In this document: positions 1-6,792 of the stretch, one piece after another
How positions within the stretch are numbered: position 1 is the first letter of the stretch
Layout of the letters: each line of letters starts with the position of its first letter
Notes under the pieces: generated by a model
Databases searched by the model: none
Told to the model about the DNA's origin: nothing
Seen by the model: only the letters and a program-made list of their open reading frames with translations
Program-made: the position numbers and the translations under genes
Assembly: GCA_964438715.1 (NCBI GenBank)
Contig: CAYTLQ010000335.1
Span: 1 to 25,729 of the forward strand
Length of the DNA: 25,729 nucleotides
Direction of reading: 5' to 3'
Source: CAYTLQ01 sp964438715
Lineage (GTDB): Bacteria > Bacteroidota > Ignavibacteria > Ignavibacteriales > Ignavibacteriaceae

Positions 1-1
1 C

Positions 2-58
2 TTTGAACCTTATGAAGAAACATTTTTTCATCTCACACTGAAGAAAAACAATAATTAA
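2..58 (+). CDS. C-terminal end of an upstream gene (partial)
   Basis: Reading from base 2, 18 sense codons run to a TAA at 56-58. They give a charged, lysine/asparagine-rich tail containing FEPYEETFF followed by HLTLKK, which looks like the end of a real protein. The other two plus frames stop early (TGA at 4-6 and at 39-41). The fragment is too short to name the family; an ABC transporter ATPase tail is one unproven possibility. The rest of the gene lies outside the window. Confidence is low because any AT-rich sequence can give an 18-codon open stretch. Confidence 0.35.
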   Translation, partial: FEPYEETFFHLTLKKNNN

Positions 59-104
59 CCAGAGATTCTTAAGTAATGCTAAATTGATATAACTCGTTGG
101 ATAT

Positions 105-133
105 TTGCATATAATTTATATTAGATTTATAAA
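105..133 (+). promoter_or_regulatory. Candidate promoter of the restriction-modification module
   Basis: TTGCAT at 105-110 and TATAAA at 128-133 are separated by 17 bases, a spacing that fits a sigma-70 type promoter. They lie about 50 bases upstream of the chosen methyltransferase start at 185. The region is very AT-rich, so chance matches are likely, and Bacteroidota-type promoters use a different consensus. Treat this as a candidate only. Confidence 0.25.
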
Positions 134-184
134 ATTCATTACATACAATTTATTACTTTGTTAATCAAATTTTTGAAAGATCAT

Positions 185-1075
185 ATGAAGACAAACCATA
201 AATTGATTTTCGGCAATTGTATGGAAATGAATGAAATAGATGATTTTAGTATTCACTTAATTGTAACCTCACCTCCATACTATAATGCCCCATTTGATTA
301 TGAGGGACTTTTTATCAATTATGAGCAATACTTAGGCGTTTTAAATCATTTTGCAAAAGAATCTTTTCGAGTATTATGTGAAGGTCGTATTATCGCATTA
401 AATATTGATGATATGCTGGTTAATGGAAAAAAGTACCCTATTGTCGCCGATGCTACAAAAATATTTCAAGATGCTGGTTTTCGTTATCGAGATAGAATTA
501 TTTGGAAAAAGCCAGACGGATATTTAAGAATTAGTAAAAGAAGTGGTGTAATATTACAGAATCCTTATCCGATGTATTACTATCCAGATAATTTATTAGA
601 AAGTATTTTAATCTTTCAGAAAGGAAAATTCGATTATCGCTCAATTTCAAAAGAAATTCGCGATCTTTCTAAAATTGATAAAAAGGAATTTCAAGAAAAT
701 AACTGGCATAAAACACTTTGGGAAATGACAAATGTTCTTCCTGGATCAACTCTTGAAAAAAATATTGCTGCCTTTCCAGAACAATTACCATATCGAATTA
801 TTAAATTGTATTCCTATGTTGGAGAGACTGTTCTAGATCCGTTTTTAGGAAGTGGAACAACAATGAAAATGGCTCGCTTATTAAAAAGGAATTCAGTTGG
901 TATTGAAATAATACGGGATTTAGAAAAAATTATTAGAAAGAAAATAGGCTTTGATACAAGTTCCGACATATTCAATAACGAGGATCAATTAGAAATCATA
1001 GAAAGAAAAACAGGCAAATATAGGTTTGTAACTCTTGAATATGTTGAAAAGAAAAAATCAAAGGGAAACAAATGA
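185..1075 (+). CDS. Beta-class DNA methyltransferase (N4-cytosine or N6-adenine), modification subunit 1
   Basis: The 296-residue protein is an S-adenosylmethionine-dependent DNA methyltransferase. The catalytic motif TSPPYYN is at residues 28-34, and the cofactor motif DPFLGSGTT is near the C-terminus at 218-226. Catalytic motif first and cofactor motif last is the beta-class order, with the target-recognition region between. SPPY is the form commonest in N4-cytosine enzymes, while N6-adenine beta enzymes usually carry DPPY, so N4-cytosine is the preferred but unproven reading. The frame opens at a TTG at 158, but ATG 185 is chosen because GAAAG lies just upstream and the extra nine residues are not family-like. 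The stop is one base before the next start, so this is the first gene of a tight operon with a putative nuclease and a second methyltransferase. Confidence 0.88.
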   Translation: MKTNHKLIFGNCMEMNEIDDFSIHLIVTSPPYYNAPFDYEGLFINYEQYLGVLNHFAKESFRVLCEGRIIALNIDDMLVNGKKYPIVADATKIFQDAGFRYRDRIIWKKPDGYLRISKRSGVILQNPYPMYYYPDNLLESILIFQKGKFDYRSISKEIRDLSKIDKKEFQENNWHKTLWEMTNVLPGSTLEKNIAAFPEQLPYRIIKLYSYVGETVLDPFLGSGTTMKMARLLKRNSVGIEIIRDLEKIIRKKIGFDTSSDIFNNEDQLEIIERKTGKYRFVTLEYVEKKKSKGNK

Positions 1076-1076
1076 T

Positions 1077-2174
1077 ATGAATATTTCAGCCAAAATTACC
1101 GGAATTAAGTATAAAATAAACTGTAGTGAAAATTTAAAGGAAATTAGTTTCAAAGATTTTGATATTAATTCTGCTCCTTCTTGTTGTTTAATTTCCGATA
1201 AACAATGCAACTATGGAATTTCAAAATGGGTCTCCCCAAAACGGACTCGGTCTTATCCATTCGAAAGAGTTTATAATTCTCTAAATGTTCCCAAAAGAAT
1301 TACAGTAATTCCAATTATTAAAGATGAAGGGTCAGAAGGAGACCGTGACTTTATTCAATGGGATACGGTTTCATTAATGAGTCTTTTAGATGTTTATGTT
1401 ATTCTTGCTTATTACAATAATGCTGTCATCCATCCTTCAAGAAAAAACAAGATTACGGATCAAGAGTTCGATAATAAATATGTCAAGAATAAAATTTTAG
1501 AAATTAGTAGTTATCATAGTTCAGCATTGCACTGGAACCTAAAAGAAATAAATTATACTTTTCCATCATTAATAGATATTGTTCAAGAAACATATAATCG
1601 TCTTGAAAAAGAATTAAAAATTTCGTTTCACAATTCAAGAGGTATACAAAACTTTAAAAATCAATTTCAAAAAGGGGTAGAAGATTTTATGGCTACTTCA
1701 AGAAATAAAGCTCAGGAAGCACAGCACAGAGAAAAACAAACTTTACAACCAAAAGAATTTTTATCAACATTAACAAAAGCAACCATAACGATCGAAAACT
1801 ATCTTGGGGGTAAATACTATTTTACTACAGATGAAATTTCTATAGTTGATAATAATTTATATTTAATAGAAGGCAAACACTCAAGTAATTCAAAATTACC
1901 AAGTATAGGCGATATAAAAGATGGTCTATTGAAAATGGTTTTATATTGTAATTTAACAGATGTAAAAATTAATGAAACTGATTTTAATCCCAAGCCAGTT
2001 TTAAGATTAACATCTACTAATATTTCTGGAAAAATATCTTCTGAAAGCTCTACTTCGGAAATTGAAGAATTTAAATCCTCTGCTGGTTTTAGTGCGAATA
2101 ATGTTGAGATTATCGATAGACTATTCACAGAGTCAAAGGCAAACAATTTTGAAGTTATTGTAGAAGGCGTCTGA
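1077..2174 (+). CDS. Putative type II restriction endonuclease, PD-(D/E)XK-like
   Basis: The 365-residue protein is not a family I can name. It lies exactly between two DNA methyltransferases, one base from each, which is where the cognate endonuclease would sit. Residues 258-267 read D-x6-E-G-K, with the EGKHS end following a short hydrophobic strand (NLYLI). This fits the metal-binding D...ExK core of PD-(D/E)XK nucleases. The N-terminal half has conserved-looking, charge-rich blocks (SKWVSPKRTRSYPFERVYN, DEGSEGDRDFIQWDT) that may bind DNA. There are no membrane segments or signal peptide. The frame is open from an earlier ATG at 1035, inside the preceding gene. ATG 1077 is chosen because AAGGG lies upstream and it follows directly on the methyltransferase stop. 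Function is inferred from context plus the short motif; specificity is unknown. Confidence 0.65.
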   Translation: MNISAKITGIKYKINCSENLKEISFKDFDINSAPSCCLISDKQCNYGISKWVSPKRTRSYPFERVYNSLNVPKRITVIPIIKDEGSEGDRDFIQWDTVSLMSLLDVYVILAYYNNAVIHPSRKNKITDQEFDNKYVKNKILEISSYHSSALHWNLKEINYTFPSLIDIVQETYNRLEKELKISFHNSRGIQNFKNQFQKGVEDFMATSRNKAQEAQHREKQTLQPKEFLSTLTKATITIENYLGGKYYFTTDEISIVDNNLYLIEGKHSSNSKLPSIGDIKDGLLKMVLYCNLTDVKINETDFNPKPVLRLTSTNISGKISSESSTSEIEEFKSSAGFSANNVEIIDRLFTESKANNFEVIVEGV

Positions 2175-2175
2175 A

Positions 2176-3015
2176 ATGATTAAAAGTCCACTTCGATATC
2201 CTGGCGGTAAAAGTAAAGCTATAGATTCGATTTCGAAATTAATACCAGATTTTAAGGAATTTCGAGAACCTTTTGTTGGAGGAGGGTCAGTATTTGTTTA
2301 TTTAAAACAAAAATATCCATCAAGGACGTTTTGGATAAACGATATTTACCAAAATCTTTATCATTTTTGGAATGAGTGCAAAGAAAATCCTAATGAACTT
2401 ATTGAATCAATTCATGAATTACGTTCACTTTATGCTGATGGAAAAGCATTATATAGGTTTTTATTAGAGAATATAGAATCATTTGGTAGTATTAAAAAAG
2501 CAGCAGCTTTTTTCATTTTTAACAGAATCACCTTTTCTGGCACGACGGAAAGTGGTGGTTTTTCAAATGCTGCTTTTCAAAAGAGATTTACCGAATCAAG
2601 TATCGAACGAGTCAAAACTCTTTCAAACATTTTGGTGAATACTAAAATTTCTAATCTCGATTATGAAGAAGTAGTTTTAGCCGATGGCAATGATGTATTT
2701 TTATTTCTTGACCCACCTTATTATTCCGCTACAAAATCTGCATTATATGGCAAGAATGGTAACCTTCACAAAATGTTCGACCACGAAAGATTTGCAAAAG
2801 TAATGGAAAAAACTAAACATAAATGGTTAATAACATATGATGACAGTGAATACATAAGAAACCTTTTTTCATTTGCCAATATCAAAACTTGGGATTTAAC
2901 TTACGGTATGCGTAATGTTAATAAAGAATCGAATCAGCTTGGGAAGGAACTATTTATTTTTAATTTTTCATTGAAGGAGACAGTTGTTAAGCAGTATGAT
3001 ATTTTCTCTTTTTGA
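2176..3015 (+). CDS. D12-class (Dam-like) N6-adenine DNA methyltransferase, modification subunit 2
   Basis: The 279-residue protein has the alpha-class motif order of the Dam/DpnM family: LRYPGGK at residues 6-12 (motif X), REPFVGGGSV at 30-39 (AdoMet-binding motif I) and LDPPYY at 178-183 (catalytic motif IV). The closing strand GKELFIFNF near the C-terminus and the overall length match the family, so the enzyme looks intact. It transfers a methyl group from AdoMet to N6 of adenine in double-stranded DNA. The ATG begins one base after the putative nuclease stop, showing co-transcription. Two methyltransferases of different class beside one nuclease suggest an asymmetric target whose strands are modified by different enzymes. 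The sequence after the stop stays in the same frame and forms a decayed gene. Confidence 0.93.
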   Translation: MIKSPLRYPGGKSKAIDSISKLIPDFKEFREPFVGGGSVFVYLKQKYPSRTFWINDIYQNLYHFWNECKENPNELIESIHELRSLYADGKALYRFLLENIESFGSIKKAAAFFIFNRITFSGTTESGGFSNAAFQKRFTESSIERVKTLSNILVNTKISNLDYEEVVLADGNDVFLFLDPPYYSATKSALYGKNGNLHKMFDHERFAKVMEKTKHKWLITYDDSEYIRNLFSFANIKTWDLTYGMRNVNKESNQLGKELFIFNFSLKETVVKQYDIFSF

Positions 3016-3570
3016 GAATCAAGTGAAGAAGCTAAAGAACTTGCTCAGCAAATTGAAGAAAGATCGAGAAAAACAGCAGCACACATCTCAGTAGAAGCAG
3101 CACAAGAACAATTTAGCGAAGCTCAAAAGGATCACATTAAGAAGGTTCGTTTTTGGGCGATTTTAAGTTTTTCATCTGTAAATGGATTTTTAACCACAGC
3201 CGTTTATCTACCATCCATAAAATTTCCTGAAGGACAACATTGGCATGTGATATATTTCACCGTAATTAAAATTACAATTTTAACTGCTGTTGGGGCAATT
3301 ACAGCTTTTTGTCTATAAATATCAAGGGCAAATATGCATATGAGTGCTCATAGTCTTCACCGTCAAAAAGTATCTAATAGTCTTTTTGTATTTGTTGAAT
3401 CTGCAATAACACCTGAGCAATGAGATTTAATACTTGTTCATTTAGTTGATTCGATTGTTACATTTGGCAATTCTGGTTTTTTAAAAGACGAGGAATCAAT
3501 TTATTTGCCTAAGATGACAATTGATACAATTACAAGAAATATTTTAACAACTCAACCCAAAAATAGTTAA
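3016..3570 (+). pseudogene. Decayed membrane-protein gene with two internal in-frame stops
   Basis: Starting immediately after the methyltransferase stop and in the same frame, about 184 codons read like a real protein apart from TAA at 3316-3318 and TGA at 3421-3423, ending at TAA 3568-3570. The translated remnant starts with a charged, probably coiled-coil stretch rich in Glu, Lys, Ala and Gln. Two hydrophobic membrane segments follow (around VRFWAILSFSSVNGFL and VIKITILTAVGAITAFCL), then a soluble tail with SLHRQKVSNSLFVF and, after the second stop, KMTIDTITRN. No start codon or N-terminus is evident, so the 5' end is probably lost. The small membrane protein and nuclease-like gene downstream also combine coiled-coil and membrane parts, so this may be a dead member of the same kind of cassette. 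The original function is unknown. Confidence 0.7.
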
Positions 3571-3689
3571 ATGAATCAACCTTTCTTTCCAGCGAATCCC
3601 TAATTGAATATGTTCAGTTTTGTTTTTCAAATAAGGTTTTAGATTGGGATAGTTCTGGAAATTGGGTTTTTAAGAATTTTAGGAGTTGA
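3570..3689 (+). pseudogene. Short coding remnant (C-terminal fragment of an unknown gene)
   Basis: A second frame gives 39 sense codons ending at TGA 3687-3689, containing ESLIEYVQFCF, NKVLDWDSSGNW and VFKNFRS. The composition (Trp, Cys and aromatic residues, little low-complexity) looks coding rather than random. No ATG opens it in a sensible place. It is probably the tail of a gene whose body was deleted. From 3690 to 3793 only AT-rich sequence and the ribosome-binding site of the next gene are seen. Confidence 0.35.
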
Positions 3690-3793
3690 AATACTAACTA
3701 ACATTACCCTTTCCTAAATAATTTCTATGAAACAACTTATATTAGATTCAATAAAGTATTAACAAAAATATTATTTAACAGGAGAAATACTAA

Positions 3794-4072
3794 ATGAGTA
3801 ATAATATTCCACCAATTGCTGAAAAAATTAAGTTTTGGGAAGAGCAGGATAAAATAAATCAAGCCGTCATCCCCAGAATTATAGAGATGAACGAGTCTAT
3901 TAAGAATTTAGCAAAACAACTTGGGGAGATTGATAGCAAAATTGCATTATCTGAATCACGAATTCAAAAAAGATTAAAAAAAGAAATTACTCATCCCAAG
4001 TCTGATAGAGTTCTAATTACCTTAGCAATGTTGATTTCAATAATTTCTTTATTAATTACTCTTCTTAAATAG
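3794..4072 (+). CDS. Small coiled-coil, tail-anchored membrane protein
   Basis: The 92-residue protein is not recognised. Residues 1-70 are charged and helical, with heptad-like spacing (NESIKNLAKQL, SKIALSESRIQKRLKK) expected to form a coiled coil. Residues about 72-91 (VLITLAMLISIISLLITLL) form one hydrophobic helix at the very C-terminus, so a cytoplasmic coiled coil anchored by its tail is likely. GGAGA at 3781-3785 is a good ribosome-binding site eight bases before the ATG. The stop is 11 bases before the nuclease/glycine-zipper gene, so the two are almost certainly one operon. It may be a membrane partner, regulator or immunity protein of that neighbour; this is inference from position and topology only. 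Confidence 0.72.
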   Translation: MSNNIPPIAEKIKFWEEQDKINQAVIPRIIEMNESIKNLAKQLGEIDSKIALSESRIQKRLKKEITHPKSDRVLITLAMLISIISLLITLLK

Positions 4073-4083
4073 GAAAAACAAGA

Positions 4084-5217
4084 ATGGAATCTTTTAAGTA
4101 TTTAACTGATCTCAATAATATTCCACTCAAAAAAGAACATTCTCGTTATTCCTTACAAACAATAGCAAAAGAAATGTCTCAAATCCACAGTGATTATTAT
4201 ACAATTCAAACGGCAGTGGCTTTGGAAAGCGTTTTTAGCACAATATTCACCGAAAGGAATATACCCGATGATTTGCAACAAGCGTATAATATAGCTTTTT
4301 CTAATGTCTCCGCAGATCATTCACTTCTGGAACGATATTCAGAAATGGTTGATAAAGGTCCGGAGAGTGTAAGTAGCTTTGTGGGTACTTTAAAGGGAAA
4401 ACTGTTTGAATTACGGTTACCTGAACTCTTAGAAAAGCAATTTCCTTATTATAATTTTGAAATTGCCAGCGATCCAACTCAACCGGTGTGGGATATTATC
4501 GGTCGCTCTTCAACGGGAGAGTCAATATTAATTCAAGCCAAAATGGGGGGCACGGATTATGCTTCCGATGTATTGGAAAGGATGCAGGATAATCCGGATG
4601 TTCTTTTTGCTACAAGCAATGAAATCAGAGAGAGCATTTTATCCTCCCATCCGGAATTGGCGAATCAGTTTGTTGATGTTGATATGTCGAATTATGATTT
4701 TACAGAGAATGTCAATCGCGATCTGGCGCTGTTGGCAGGTAATCTTGGCATTGACATTCCGGATAGTATTGGTGAAATACTTCCCTACCTAGGTGAAATA
4801 ATTCTGGGAATAAGATTAATAAAGGATTTGATTAGTGTGCAAAGAGATTTTAAGTCGGTTTCTGCTACCGATAAAACAAAACTATCTGCTGTAAAAGTTA
4901 TAGTTTTATTGTCACATTTCGGAGTAAGCACTGTTTGCACAACTGTATGTGCAGCGGGTGGCGCAGCAGCACTTGGTATAATTCCCGTTGCGGGGAATTT
5001 ATTTGGTGGTATCGGAGGAGCAATTGCCGGTGCATTTATGGCTGCAAAATTAAATAAACATTTGAAGCCTTATTATATGGAATTTGCACTTGGTCTTACA
5101 GGTCTAACAAAAGATGATATATTTTATTTTCGAAATAAAAACATCATTGACAGATTAGGGTTTTCATTCTATGAGTATTCAAATTCTATTAAAAATACGC
5201 TTTCTTTTAATACTTAA
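4084..5217 (+). CDS. Putative Mrr-like nuclease fused to a glycine-zipper membrane segment
   Basis: The 377-residue protein is of no family I can name. Its first third has the pattern of a PD-(D/E)XK nuclease of the Q-x-K type: E109 in an amphipathic helix (KGKLFELRLPELL), D137 in PVWDIIG, and Q151-x-K153 in ILIQAKMG. E...D...QxK is characteristic of Mrr-type restriction enzymes. After a helical linker (about 205-280), residues 289-321 are an Ala/Gly-rich hydrophobic block with GxxxG-like steps (AAGGAAALG, GGIGGAIAGAF), a glycine zipper of the kind that packs helices in membranes or forms pores. A soluble tail of about 55 residues ends the protein. There is no signal peptide. It follows a small tail-anchored coiled-coil protein and a restriction-modification module, so a defence effector, membrane-tethered nuclease or toxin is plausible. 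The catalytic assignment rests on motif spacing alone. Confidence 0.68.
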   Translation: MESFKYLTDLNNIPLKKEHSRYSLQTIAKEMSQIHSDYYTIQTAVALESVFSTIFTERNIPDDLQQAYNIAFSNVSADHSLLERYSEMVDKGPESVSSFVGTLKGKLFELRLPELLEKQFPYYNFEIASDPTQPVWDIIGRSSTGESILIQAKMGGTDYASDVLERMQDNPDVLFATSNEIRESILSSHPELANQFVDVDMSNYDFTENVNRDLALLAGNLGIDIPDSIGEILPYLGEIILGIRLIKDLISVQRDFKSVSATDKTKLSAVKVIVLLSHFGVSTVCTTVCAAGGAAALGIIPVAGNLFGGIGGAIAGAFMAAKLNKHLKPYYMEFALGLTGLTKDDIFYFRNKNIIDRLGFSFYEYSNSIKNTLSFNT

Positions 5218-5237
5218 CATAACATAAACCCGCATCC

Positions 5238-5306
5238 CTCAACTCATTGAGCATTTTTAATAATTTAGTTTTGCCGTTTTAACTTTGTTGCTCAAAGTTG
5301 TTTTAT
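5238..5306 (+). terminator. Candidate terminator between convergent genes
   Basis: Two small hairpins lie between the nuclease-like gene and the converging sugar transferase gene. The first is CTCAA/TTGAG with a four-base loop at 5238-5251, followed by CATTTTT. The second is AACTTTG/CAAAGTT with a five-base loop at 5281-5299, followed by GTTTTATT. The stems are short and AT-rich, so they are weak, but the position downstream of a + strand operon is right. The remaining bases of this gap show nothing else. Confidence 0.4.
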
Positions 5307-5377
5307 TAGTGGATATTAAATGAAACAGCACTTATTATATTATAAAACTTTAACGAAACAAATAAATGTGTTTTCTT

Positions 5378-6772
5378 CTACTTGCCTTTAGTATCCATTT
5401 TTACCATCTGCCAAAGCGTAAGAAGTATTATTTCAAGATCGAGGGTAAAAGACCAGTTTTCGATATACCAGACATCGTACTCAATTCTTTTTTTTATGCG
5501 TTTTTTATTCTCTTCATTATCCTCAACATCACCACGATAGCCATTAACCTGCGCCCAGCCGGTAATACCCGGTTTCACAAGGTTACGCAATCGTATTTCT
5601 TCAACAAACTCTGCATATACTTCGTTGTAAACAACTGCGTGGGGGCGAGGTCCAACTATTGACATATCACCAACTAACACATTAAAAATCTGAGGGAGTT
5701 CATCCAGATTTGTTTTTCGAAGAAAAGAACCAAATGGCGTTATTCTGCTATCGCTTTGTTTTACGGGATCGTATTTCTCTCCACCCTCACGAGGCTTCAT
5801 ACTTCTGAATTTGTAACAACTGAAAACCTTTCCCGATTTCCCAACACGCTCCTGTACAAATAAAACTGCACCGGGCATAAATATCTGTTGCAGGAGTATT
5901 ATTATAGGAAACAGCCACCACATAATAGTCAAAATAAATATAATGGAGAAAACTAAATCGAAAATCCTCTTTTGGATTTGATTGTGTATTTCCTCCAGCG
6001 GTTCATTACGCAGTGAAACTATTGGTAATTTACCTATCTGATCAATTCGGTATTTCTTTGAAATAAACTTGAAATAGTCAGGTATAATAAATGTGTGCAA
6101 GGCGTTAACATTACAAATTCGTATTATCTTATTTAACTCATCTTCATCGTAATTATTAAGAGCAATCACGGTTTCGTCAATCTGGTATTTATCCAGCAAT
6201 ATCTGAAGTTCATCGATTGAACCAAGAATCCCCTCGCTCATAGAACCGGGCTTTTCGGATACAATACCAATAAAAGAATAACCAAGAGCCGGATTTTGTT
6301 TTGCCATTTCATAGAAAGTTATAGCAGCATCACTGGTTCCAATTATCAGAAGATTCCGCCGGTTCTTGCCGCGTTTCTTATATGCTTTTAATATTTTTCG
6401 CAGGAATATTGTTCTGAGCGTTATTGTAACAAACAGAAATACGGCGTAGAGTAAAATAAAATTTCTTGTGAAAAGAGTTTCTTTCACAAAGAAAATAAAC
6501 ATTATTGCAAATAGTGTCTGTATAGTTACCGCTTTCAGGATTTTCATCGCCTGATAAGCATATAACCGCCCGCCAATTTCATCATAGAAATCGGACGAGG
6601 TGCTGAAATACCAGACTATTAATAATAAAAGAACAAGAGTAAACATGTAACTGCGGGAAATCAATACATCGAAGGACTGAGAGAGAATAGCCGCAGTAAG
6701 GAAACTAACTACTATTAATAATAGGTCAGAAACGAGAGCAGTAATAAATAAGGAGCGCTGTTTAGTAATCAT
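5378..6772 (-). CDS. Undecaprenyl-phosphate sugar phosphotransferase (WcaJ/WbaP-type)
   Basis: The 464-residue integral membrane enzyme moves a hexose-1-phosphate from a nucleotide sugar to undecaprenyl phosphate at the inner membrane, priming capsule or O-antigen synthesis. About four N-terminal membrane helices (within residues 8-126) precede a Rossmann-like domain (NLLIIGTSDAAITF, about 142-260). A C-terminal bacterial sugar transferase domain follows, with its membrane hairpin (FDLVFSIIFIL) and the conserved KFRSM, DELPQIFNV and MSIVGPRPH motifs. Domain order and length match the polyisoprenyl-phosphate hexose-1-phosphate transferases. It is last in a minus-strand operon behind GT4 and GT9 glycosyltransferases, 20 bases after the GT4 stop. 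No strong ribosome-binding site is visible at the ATG. The sugar (glucose or galactose) cannot be told from sequence. Confidence 0.93.
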   Translation of the reverse strand: MITKQRSLFITALVSDLLLIVVSFLTAAILSQSFDVLISRSYMFTLVLLLLIVWYFSTSSDFYDEIGGRLYAYQAMKILKAVTIQTLFAIMFIFFVKETLFTRNFILLYAVFLFVTITLRTIFLRKILKAYKKRGKNRRNLLIIGTSDAAITFYEMAKQNPALGYSFIGIVSEKPGSMSEGILGSIDELQILLDKYQIDETVIALNNYDEDELNKIIRICNVNALHTFIIPDYFKFISKKYRIDQIGKLPIVSLRNEPLEEIHNQIQKRIFDLVFSIIFILTIMWWLFPIIILLQQIFMPGAVLFVQERVGKSGKVFSCYKFRSMKPREGGEKYDPVKQSDSRITPFGSFLRKTNLDELPQIFNVLVGDMSIVGPRPHAVVYNEVYAEFVEEIRLRNLVKPGITGWAQVNGYRGDVEDNEENKKRIKKRIEYDVWYIENWSFTLDLEIILLTLWQMVKMDTKGK

Positions 6773-6792
6773 TCTAATAATATATCAAAAGT

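Noticed and set aside
1817..2146. 109-codon minus-strand frame within the putative nuclease gene
   Set aside because: Its open state follows from codon bias of the plus-strand gene; no supporting context or motif.
3013..3570. Stop-codon readthrough or recoding making one long methyltransferase fusion across three in-frame stops
   Set aside because: The methyltransferase already has its normal C-terminal strand before the first stop, stops of two types (TAA, TGA) are involved, no recoding signal is seen, and all other genes use the standard code. Gene decay is simpler.
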